Below are positions 4,876-10,740 of a stretch of DNA of 10,740 nucleotides, piece after piece. How positions within the stretch are numbered: position 1 is the first letter of the stretch; each line of letters starts with the position of its first letter. Below the pieces are notes generated by a model. It saw only the letters and a list, made by a program, of their open reading frames with translations, had not been told where the DNA came from and searched no databases. A program made the position numbers and the translations under genes. Origin of the DNA: Hellea sp. (lineage in GTDB: Bacteria > Pseudomonadota > Alphaproteobacteria > Caulobacterales > Maricaulaceae); assembly GCA_020628635.1 (NCBI GenBank), contig JAHDEU010000035.1:1-10740 (forward strand), read 5' to 3'.

Positions 4876-7509
4876 ATGATCAAGCTTACCACGCGCCTGA
4901 CGGCTTCCGCCGCAGCTCTCGCCATTCTCACCGCGCCGGCCTTCGCCCAGGACAGTGCTGAGGATGAAATCATCGTGACCGCCACCAAGCGCGCCACGAC
5001 TCTCCAGGACACACCCGTCGCCGTGACGGTGACCCGCGCCGAAACCATCGAGCGCGCCGAAATCCAGGACATTCTCGACCTGCAATCGGTCGTGCCGTCC
5101 TTGCGCGTCGACCAGCTGCAGACCTCGACCAACACCAACTTCATCATCCGCGGCTTCGGCAACGGCGCCAACAACCCCGGTATCGAACCATCGGTCGGCG
5201 TGTTCGTGGACGGCGTCTACCGTTCGCGCACCTCGGCCAATATCGGCAACCTGCCGAATCTGGAGCGCGTCGAAGTCCTCGCCGGCCCGCAAAGCACGCT
5301 GTTCGGCAAGAACGCGTCCGCCGGTGTCATCTCCATCGTGACGCAGGCCCCGCAGTTCGAGCAGGAAGGCAAGGCTTCGGTCGGCCTCGGCAATTACGGC
5401 CTGTTCCAGGGCGACGCCTATATCACCGGTCCGGTTTCCGAGACGCTGGCCTACTCGATCGGTGGCGGCTTCCAGAAGCGTGACGGCTACTTCGGCCGCG
5501 TGGGCGGCGACGGCCAGGACCTCAATGACCGCGACCGCTGGAACCTGCGTGGCCAGCTCCTGTTCGAACCGTCTGACGACACGACGCTGCGCCTGATCGG
5601 TGAATACAGCACGCTGGACGAGCTCTGCTGCGGCACGTCGGTCTTCGCCGCGTCCCCGACCTCGCAGATACTGCTAGGTCTCGGCGGCGGTGCGCAGGTC
5701 CAGGGTGACGCGCTCAACCCGTATGCCAGGGTCGCCTATCTGAACAAAACGCCGGAGAACGAGTTGTCCGATTACGGTCTTTCCGGTCAGCTTGACCACG
5801 ATTTCGGCAATGGCCTGTCGCTGACCTCGATCACGGCCTACCGCATCAACGACACCTTCTCCGACATCGACGCGGACTTCACGACGCTGAACATTCTCGA
5901 CCAGAACGAGTCCAATACGCGTCTGGACACCTTCACCCAGGAACTGCGCCTGACGTCCAACTATGACGGCGCGTTCAACTTCCAGATCGGCGGTTTCTAC
6001 TTCGACGAAAGCGTCGATGCGCAAAACGTGCTCGGCTACGGTTCCGACATCCGCGCCTATGTGGACGTGCTGTCCAGCGGTGCGCTGAACGTCATCGAAG
6101 CGTTCGATCCGAGCCTCAGCGCCGGCGATCTGTTCAGCGACAATATCAGCATCAAAGAGCGCTTCACCCAGGAAGACACGACCTACTCGGTCTTCGGCAC
6201 GGTCGACTACGAAATCGGCGACCGTTTCACCGTCACGGGCGGCCTGAACTACACGGATGTGCGCAAAGAAGTGAGCGGAAGCACCGATAATAACGACATT
6301 TTCTCCAATCTCGACCTCGCGACCAATCCCGGCGTGTCGGCCTTGACCCAAGGCATCATCGCGCAGAGCTTCGGTGCTGATCCGACGATGGACCCCATCG
6401 CCGGCGCATTCTTCGCGACCTTCGGCACGCCGCTGACGGCGGCAAGCTTCGGTGGCCTGCCAGCTCCCGCACGCGGTGCCTTCGTCTCGGCCATCCAGCC
6501 GGGCGTCGCCTCGCAGCTCTTCGGACTGCAGTTCCAGCCGCAATTCCTCGCCTTCCCCAACGCGGTCGAAAGCGGCGTGGTCGAGGATGACAAGGTGACA
6601 TGGTCGATCCGCGGCAATTTCGAAGCCACCGACGACATCTCGCTCTACGCCTCGGTCGCGACCGGCTTCAAGGCCTCGTCCTTCAACCTGTCGCGCGACT
6701 CGCGTCCGTTCCTGGTCGATGCGCCGAACCTCGCGGCCACGGGCATCCTGCCGAACAACTACACGCCGGCGACGGGCCGCAACTTCGGTACGCGCTTCGC
6801 GGAGCCGGAAGAAGCGATCGTCTATGAGATCGGCGCCAAGGCGCGTTGGGGCTTCGGCACGGCCAACCTCGCACTGTTCAGCCAGACGCTCGAGAACTTC
6901 CAGACCAACGCATTCGTCGGCGCGGCCTTCGTCCTGACCAATGCGGGCGAGACACGCGTCAACGGTGCGGAAATCCAAGGTCGTCTGTTCCCGATGGACG
7001 GGCTGACATTCGACTACGCAGCGACCTTGCTGGATGCCGAATATACGGACTTCACCAACGCATCCGGCCCGATCTCCGGCACGATCATCGATCTGACGGG
7101 GACGGAACCGGACAACATCGCGGACTTCTCCGGCTCGCTGTCGGGCACCTATGAGTGGGGCCTGGGCAACAACACCGACGCCTATGTCCGCGCCGGCATC
7201 CAGTATGAAAGCCCGACCACCATCGCGACCAACCTGTCGCCCGAAGGTCGCGCCCTGGCTGCCACGGCCAACCCGCTGGAAACCACGCTGCAAGCCTTCA
7301 ACGGCTATGAGGAGCGCGAGCAGTTCCTCGTCAACGCCTCGATGGGTATCGAGCTCGACAACGGCATCGGCTTCCAGATCTGGGGCCGGAACATCTTCGG
7401 TGACGACTACGCCACCACGCTGTTCCCGGGCGTTGCGCAGTTCGGCATCGTCAACGGCTATCCGAGCCCGCCGGCGACTTACGGCGCCAACATGACCATC
7501 GACTTCTAG
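4876..7509 (+). CDS. TonB-dependent outer-membrane receptor
   Basis: 877 residues, within the size range of large alphaproteobacterial TonB receptors. It should sit in the outer membrane and import a bound substrate using the proton motive force passed on by TonB-ExbB-ExbD. A signal peptide covers residues 1-24 (KLTTR, hydrophobic core, cleavage after AFA). The TonB box follows as DEIIVTATKR (30-39). The plug domain (about 42-158) contains the typical IIRGFG, VGVFVDGVY and LERVEVLAGPQSTLFGKNA patterns. The rest alternates short aromatic-rich strands as in a 22-strand barrel, including SVATGFKASSFN (593-604) and RNIFGDDY (838-845), and ends in Phe877 as barrel proteins usually do. Residues about 468-566 form a long charge-poor insert. 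Cys251-Cys252 are adjacent. ATG 4876 has GGGA five bases upstream. The substrate is unknown. Beta-oxidation genes on both sides suggest a lipid-like or other hydrophobic acid, but this is inference; siderophore or carbohydrate uptake cannot be excluded. Confidence 0.95.
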   Translation: MIKLTTRLTASAAALAILTAPAFAQDSAEDEIIVTATKRATTLQDTPVAVTVTRAETIERAEIQDILDLQSVVPSLRVDQLQTSTNTNFIIRGFGNGANNPGIEPSVGVFVDGVYRSRTSANIGNLPNLERVEVLAGPQSTLFGKNASAGVISIVTQAPQFEQEGKASVGLGNYGLFQGDAYITGPVSETLAYSIGGGFQKRDGYFGRVGGDGQDLNDRDRWNLRGQLLFEPSDDTTLRLIGEYSTLDELCCGTSVFAASPTSQILLGLGGGAQVQGDALNPYARVAYLNKTPENELSDYGLSGQLDHDFGNGLSLTSITAYRINDTFSDIDADFTTLNILDQNESNTRLDTFTQELRLTSNYDGAFNFQIGGFYFDESVDAQNVLGYGSDIRAYVDVLSSGALNVIEAFDPSLSAGDLFSDNISIKERFTQEDTTYSVFGTVDYEIGDRFTVTGGLNYTDVRKEVSGSTDNNDIFSNLDLATNPGVSALTQGIIAQSFGADPTMDPIAGAFFATFGTPLTAASFGGLPAPARGAFVSAIQPGVASQLFGLQFQPQFLAFPNAVESGVVEDDKVTWSIRGNFEATDDISLYASVATGFKASSFNLSRDSRPFLVDAPNLAATGILPNNYTPATGRNFGTRFAEPEEAIVYEIGAKARWGFGTANLALFSQTLENFQTNAFVGAAFVLTNAGETRVNGAEIQGRLFPMDGLTFDYAATLLDAEYTDFTNASGPISGTIIDLTGTEPDNIADFSGSLSGTYEWGLGNNTDAYVRAGIQYESPTTIATNLSPEGRALAATANPLETTLQAFNGYEEREQFLVNASMGIELDNGIGFQIWGRNIFGDDYATTLFPGVAQFGIVNGYPSPPATYGANMTIDF

Positions 7510-7533
7510 GGTCGGGCAATCACAAGGGGAGAG

Positions 7534-7558
7534 TGGTGCGGGGTACAGCGTCGCACCA
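7534..7558 (+). other. Hairpin downstream of the TonB receptor
   Basis: TGGTGCG (7534-7540) and CGCACCA (7552-7558) form a perfect 7-bp stem with an 11-base loop, 24 bases after the receptor stop codon. No T tract follows. It precedes the real terminator by ten bases and may protect the 3' end of the message. Confidence 0.5.
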
Positions 7559-7567
7559 TTCCGGGGG

Positions 7568-7600
7568 AAGGGCCGCTTTCAGGGGGAGGCGGCCCTTTTT
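7568..7600 (+). terminator. Rho-independent terminator of the TonB receptor gene
   Basis: AAGGGCCGC (7568-7576) pairs with GCGGCCCTT (7589-7597) around a 12-base loop, with T7596-T7600 running on from the stem. It ends the receptor transcript and separates it from the acyl-CoA dehydrogenase gene about 100 bases further on. Confidence 0.88.
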
Positions 7601-7704
7601 AATGCGCGCGTGACAGGCGCCCGCACCACCCATGCGATGCGGCCGGGTCTGCCGTTGCGCGTCTTCGCGTCTTCGCTAGACCGGAAGGCCAACGGGGACA
7701 CTGC

Positions 7705-8850
7705 ATGCTGCCAAACCCATATGACACCGCCGAGCGCAAGGCCTTCCGCGAGAGTTTCCGCGCGTTCATCGCCAAGGAAGTCGACCCGCATAAATTCGAG
7801 TGGGACGAGGCGGGCCATGTGCCGTGGGAGATGCACCGGAAATTCGCCGCGCTTGGCATGTTCGGCTTCGGCATAGACGAGCGCTATGGCGGGCTCGGCT
7901 TCGACGACCCCTTCATGCGCTGGGACGTGTCGGTCGAGATCGCGCGCTGCGGCGTGGGCGGGATTGCGGCGGCGATTGGCGGGCGCGGGATCAGCCTCGA
8001 CCCCATCCAGAAGCTCGCCGCCGAAGAAATACGCGAGCGCGTCCTGCCCGAGATCATCTCGGGCGAAAAAGGCTCCAGCCTCGCCATCACCGAGCCGGGC
8101 GGCGGCTCGGACGTGGCCCGCATGAAAACGTCGGCGAAACGCGACGGCAACCACTGGGTCATCAACGGCTCCAAGACCTTCATCACCGGCGGCATGGAGA
8201 GCGACTATTTCGTCGTCGGTGCGCGCACGGGCGGCGCTGGACTTGGCGGCATCTCGCTCTTCTTCGTCGAGTCCGACACACCCGGCTTCTCACGCACACC
8301 GCTTGCCAGGAAACAGGGCTGGTGGGCGTCGAACCAGGCCACGCTCCATTTCGACGACGTCCGCGTGCCCGCGACCAATCTCATGGGCGAAGAGAATATG
8401 GGCTTCATCCAGATCATGCAGAACTTCAACTATGAGCGGCTGGGCCTTGTCGGCCAATCGCTCGGCATGATGGAAGCCTGCCTGGAGGACAGCATTGCCT
8501 GGGCGCAGCAGCGGGAGACTTTCGGCAAACCCCTGATCACCCACCAGGTCATCCGCCACAAGATCGCGGAGATGAGCAGCCGCGTTGATGCCGTGCGCGC
8601 GCTCGGCCTGATGATCTGCGCGTCGATCGAGGGCGGCACCATGCCCGTCGCCGAGATCACCAAGGCCAAGTTCTTCGCCACGCAGCAGCTCGAATACTGC
8701 GCGCGCGAGGCCATGCAGATCCTCGGCGGGGCGGGGTACTTACGCGGCAACCGCGTCGAGACGATCTACCGCGAAGTGCGCGTCATGGCGATCGGCGGCG
8801 GCAGCGAGGAAATCATGCGCGACCTCGCCGTAAAGATGATGGGACTATAA
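7705..8850 (+). CDS. Acyl-CoA dehydrogenase (FAD-dependent)
   Basis: 381 residues, the standard length. It introduces the 2,3-double bond into an acyl-CoA, passing electrons through FAD to electron-transfer flavoprotein; cytoplasmic. The N-terminal helical domain covers about 1-120. The middle domain begins with LAITEPGGGSDVA (126-138), the first family signature, followed by NGSKTFITGG. The C-terminal helical domain has QQRETFGKPL (268-277), ILGGAGYLRGN and IGGGSEEIMRD (363-373). The MCAD-type catalytic Glu position is Gly here (GGGS). Glu244 in YERL matches the base used by isovaleryl- and long-chain-type enzymes, so activity is expected with a shifted base. ATG 7705 has GGGGA six bases upstream. 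The 104 bases after the receptor terminator should hold its own promoter; a tandem GCGTCTTC (7659-7674) lies there. It forms an operon with the ligase gene, three bases downstream. Chain length and branching of the substrate cannot be read from the sequence. Confidence 0.95.
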   Translation: MLPNPYDTAERKAFRESFRAFIAKEVDPHKFEWDEAGHVPWEMHRKFAALGMFGFGIDERYGGLGFDDPFMRWDVSVEIARCGVGGIAAAIGGRGISLDPIQKLAAEEIRERVLPEIISGEKGSSLAITEPGGGSDVARMKTSAKRDGNHWVINGSKTFITGGMESDYFVVGARTGGAGLGGISLFFVESDTPGFSRTPLARKQGWWASNQATLHFDDVRVPATNLMGEENMGFIQIMQNFNYERLGLVGQSLGMMEACLEDSIAWAQQRETFGKPLITHQVIRHKIAEMSSRVDAVRALGLMICASIEGGTMPVAEITKAKFFATQQLEYCAREAMQILGGAGYLRGNRVETIYREVRVMAIGGGSEEIMRDLAVKMMGL

Positions 8851-8853
8851 AAA

Positions 8854-10428
8854 ATGGGGAAACAACCGATGCAGACTGCCTACAGCAATTCCGGCCAAGT
8901 CATTGATTGGATTGAGTATCACGCGGCGACCAAGCCCAATGCGCGCGCTCTGGTCGATCTCGCCAGCGACCGCACATTCACCTATGCCCAGACCCATGAG
9001 CGCATCGCAAAGGCGGCCGGTATGCTCAAGGCGCACGGCATCGAGCGGGGCGATCGTGTCGCCTTTCTCTGCCTCAACACGACGGATGTATTCGAGCTGA
9101 TCTTCGCCTGCTGGCGCATCGGCGCGGTCTGCCTGGCGCTCAACTTCCGCCTGACGCCGCCGGAGATGATCTACATTCTGAATGATAGCGAGACCTCGCT
9201 CGTGCTGGTCGATGAGCCCTTCCACGGCATGATTGCCGCCGCCGGTCCCGCCTGTCCGAGCGTGAAGCATTGGGTGAAGACCAACGGCCTTGGCGGCGAC
9301 AGCGAGTATGAGCGCGGGCTGGCCGGTGCCACACCCGTCCACGACATGGTCCCCACCGGCTATGAGGACATGGCGCTGCTGATGTATTCGTCCGGGACGA
9401 CCGGAAACCCCAAGGGCGTCATCATCACCCACGGCATGATCGAGTTCACCAATTCCGCCGCGGGCCGCGTGGGCGAAAGCAGCCCGGACCGCGTCAGCCT
9501 GAACAACATGCCTCTCTTCCACATTGGCGGGCTGCAGGTGACGGGCCTGCCGAGCCTTTGGATCGGCGGCTGCTGCGTGGTCATGCGCATCTTCGACGTC
9601 GACAAGACCATGGCCGCCATCGACGACGCGGGGCTGAACATCGACACGCTGTTCATGGTCCCGGCCGCCTTCAACGCCATGCGCGCCCATCCCGATATCG
9701 AGTCCATCGACTTCTCCCGCATCCAGATCGCGCTGGCGGGCGGCGAAACCGTGCCCGAGCCGCTGTCGCATTTCTGGCTGACCAAGGGCCTCGTCATCCA
9801 GGAGGGCTACGGCATGACCGAAACCTGCGCGGCCGGCACGACGCTGCGCAAGGAGGATATCCCCCACCGCATCGGATCCGCAGGACGTCCACTGTCGCAC
9901 TCCCGCATCAAGGTGGTCGGCGAGGACGGCGCGGAAGTTCCGCGCGGCGAACCCGGCGAAATCCTGTTCAAGGGCGCATCCGTCACCCCCGGATACTGGC
10001 GCAACCCCGAAGCCAACGCCAAGTCTTTCACCGAAGACGGCTGGTTCCGTTCCGGCGACATCGGACGCATGGACGCCGACGGCTATGTCTATATCGAGGA
10101 CCGGGTGAAGGACATGTACATCTCCGGCGGGGAGAATGTGTACCCGGCGGAGATCGAGGGCCTGCTCTACGAAATGCCGCAATTCGCGGAGCTCTCGGTG
10201 ATCGGCGTCCCGCATGAGAAGTGGGGCGAGACGGGGTGTGTCGTCGCGGTATTCAAGGAGGGCGAGAGCGCAAGTCTCGCGGATGTGCTTGCGCATCTGG
10301 ATGGTCGCCTTGCGCGGTACAAGCTGCCCATGCACCTGCACGAGGTGAGCGAGCTGCCACGCGGCGGGTCGGGGAAAGTGCTGAAATACCAGCTGCGCGA
10401 GAGCGTGGGGAAGGTGATCGCAGGGTAG
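8854..10428 (+). CDS. AMP-binding acyl-CoA synthetase (fatty-acid/carboxylic-acid CoA ligase)
   Basis: 524 residues, a member of the ANL adenylating superfamily. It activates a carboxylic acid with ATP to the acyl-AMP and then to acyl-CoA, feeding the dehydrogenase encoded just upstream. Visible core motifs are the P-loop YSSGTTGNPKG (178-188), YGMTET (319-324), SGDIG with Asp402, the hinge region EDRVKD (415-420), ISGGENVYPAEIE (423-435), and the C-terminal lysine Lys508 in GGSGKVLKY. All are intact, so the enzyme should be active. No membrane segment or signal peptide is seen. The length fits FadD-like, short/medium-chain and aryl-acid ligases alike, so the substrate stays open. The first ATG (8854) lies three bases after the dehydrogenase stop; a second in-frame ATG (8869, giving MQTAYSN) has GGGGA eight bases upstream and may be the real start. 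No T-tract terminator follows; repeat hairpins begin about 75 bases downstream. Confidence 0.94.
   Translation: MGKQPMQTAYSNSGQVIDWIEYHAATKPNARALVDLASDRTFTYAQTHERIAKAAGMLKAHGIERGDRVAFLCLNTTDVFELIFACWRIGAVCLALNFRLTPPEMIYILNDSETSLVLVDEPFHGMIAAAGPACPSVKHWVKTNGLGGDSEYERGLAGATPVHDMVPTGYEDMALLMYSSGTTGNPKGVIITHGMIEFTNSAAGRVGESSPDRVSLNNMPLFHIGGLQVTGLPSLWIGGCCVVMRIFDVDKTMAAIDDAGLNIDTLFMVPAAFNAMRAHPDIESIDFSRIQIALAGGETVPEPLSHFWLTKGLVIQEGYGMTETCAAGTTLRKEDIPHRIGSAGRPLSHSRIKVVGEDGAEVPRGEPGEILFKGASVTPGYWRNPEANAKSFTEDGWFRSGDIGRMDADGYVYIEDRVKDMYISGGENVYPAEIEGLLYEMPQFAELSVIGVPHEKWGETGCVVAVFKEGESASLADVLAHLDGRLARYKLPMHLHEVSELPRGGSGKVLKYQLRESVGKVIAG
8856..8871 (+). promoter_or_regulatory. Ribosome binding site favouring the second ATG of the ligase gene
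   Basis: GGGGA (8856-8860) overlaps the first ATG and stands eight bases before the ATG at 8869. The first ATG at 8854 has only GGGA (8841-8844), nine bases upstream within the end of the dehydrogenase gene. The two candidate proteins differ by five N-terminal residues. Confidence 0.45.
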
Positions 10429-10494
10429 GGAAGGGCGCGCCGGGGCGTGGCTGATGTGGGCGTCCCCCTCCGAACCAGCTTCACTACGTTCGCT

Positions 10495-10520
10495 GGCCCA
10501 CCTCCCCCTTTCGGGGGAGA
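10495..10520 (-). repeat. C-run hairpin repeat of the same kind as at the left edge
   Basis: On the minus strand it reads CTCCCCC-GAAA-GGGGGAG followed by GTGGGCC. This matches the layout and much of the sequence of the unit at 1-28 (CTCCCCC-GAGCA-GGGGGAG then GTGGGCT). The loop is GAAA, a GNRA tetraloop. It is about 70 bases past the ligase stop codon and might help end that message. Confidence 0.65.
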
Positions 10521-10553
10521 AACTCGATAAGAGAAACCTTCAAAATCAGTTCC

Positions 10554-10569
10554 TCCCCCGCGAGGGGGA
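10554..10569 (+). repeat. Short C-run hairpin with GCGA loop
   Basis: TCCCCC (10554-10559) pairs with GGGGGA (10564-10569) around GCGA. It lies 35 bases from the hairpin at 10495-10520 and probably belongs to the same compound element, bounded by the outer arms near 10462 and 10637. Confidence 0.55.
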
Positions 10570-10580
10570 TATGAGCCAAA

Positions 10581-10597
10581 GCGGGCGGAATGCCCGC
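10581..10597. repeat. GCGGGC/GCCCGC hairpin in right-edge repeat region
   Basis: A perfect 6-bp stem with the loop GGAAT, adjoining the C-run hairpins. It is part of the same compound palindromic region, not next to any gene. Confidence 0.5.
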
Positions 10598-10740
10598 GAC
10601 GCGATTGGCGACCGCGCGAAGCGTGGTGGAGGGGGACAACACGATAGAGCCGCGCGCAGCGCGACCATCCCCACTGCCGCGAGATCGGGCCATGGGCAGG
10701 CCGATCAAGTCGGCCTGAGGCGAATTACTTTTGATTGCGA

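Larger units (their letters stand above)
10429..10740. other. Gene-free, repeat-rich intergenic region at the right edge
   Basis: No convincing gene. The only long frame (minus, about 10708-10484) is a translation through palindromic repeats. Visible structures are GGCGCGCC (10434-10441), the C-run hairpins at 10495-10520 and 10554-10569, the hairpin GCGGGC-GGAAT-GCCCGC (10581-10597), and outer inverted arms GTCCCCCTCC (about 10462-10471) with GGAGGGGGAC (about 10628-10637). No promoter or terminator could be assigned. Confidence 0.65.

Noticed and set aside
5674..7293. 539-residue minus-strand frame opposite the TonB receptor
   Set aside because: Its length results from codon bias of the receptor gene; the translation is Arg/Val/Gly/Asp-rich and lacks any motif.
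7643..7684. GGTCT...AGACC inverted repeat upstream of the acyl-CoA dehydrogenase as an operator
   Set aside because: Only five paired bases with a 27-base gap; easily expected by chance.
8845..10341. 498-residue minus-strand frame opposite the acyl-CoA ligase
   Set aside because: Antisense shadow of the ligase, which shows every adenylating-enzyme motif on the plus strand.
10484..10708. 74-residue minus-strand frame at the right edge
   Set aside because: It is a translation of the palindromic repeat cluster; such repeat-derived frames are often mis-annotated as genes.

Overview
The window reads as chromosomal DNA of a GC-rich alphaproteobacterium. The evidence is the high GC at third codon positions, the style of the TonB-dependent receptor, the beta-oxidation genes and the C-run palindromic repeats in the gaps. 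A Caulobacterales/Maricaulales-like (Hyphomonadaceae-type) or sphingomonad-like host is my inference; no taxonomic marker gene is present.

Layout. Positions 1 to about 716 hold no credible gene. They carry two inverted pairs of short hairpin repeats and end in the minus-strand terminator of the first operon. A minus-strand operon follows (4541 down to 760): a thiolase, a 67-residue two-helix membrane protein, and a FadJ-type enoyl-CoA hydratase/3-hydroxyacyl-CoA dehydrogenase. Positions 4542-4875 form a divergent control region with a perfect 14-bp palindrome and a longer imperfect inverted repeat. On the plus strand come a TonB-dependent outer-membrane receptor (4876-7509), two hairpins of which the second is a clear terminator, then an acyl-CoA dehydrogenase (7705-8850) and an AMP-binding acyl-CoA ligase (8854-10428) that are 3 nt apart and surely co-transcribed. 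The last 310 bases are again repeat-rich and gene-free.

How the genes fit together. The ligase activates a carboxylic acid to its CoA thioester. The acyl-CoA dehydrogenase makes the 2-enoyl-CoA. The FadJ-like protein hydrates and re-oxidises it. The thiolase cleaves 3-ketoacyl-CoA to acetyl-CoA. That is a full set of the catalytic steps of one beta-oxidation turn (electron-transfer flavoprotein is not in the window). The receptor, divergent from the thiolase operon, is a reasonable but unproven entry route for a hydrophobic substrate.

I do not see a clearly new biological system. The most unusual points are the small membrane protein lying in the same frame directly behind the thiolase stop codon, a roughly 100-residue charge-poor insert in the receptor, the paired operators in the divergent region, and the repeat hairpins whose copies differ by base-pair-preserving changes.
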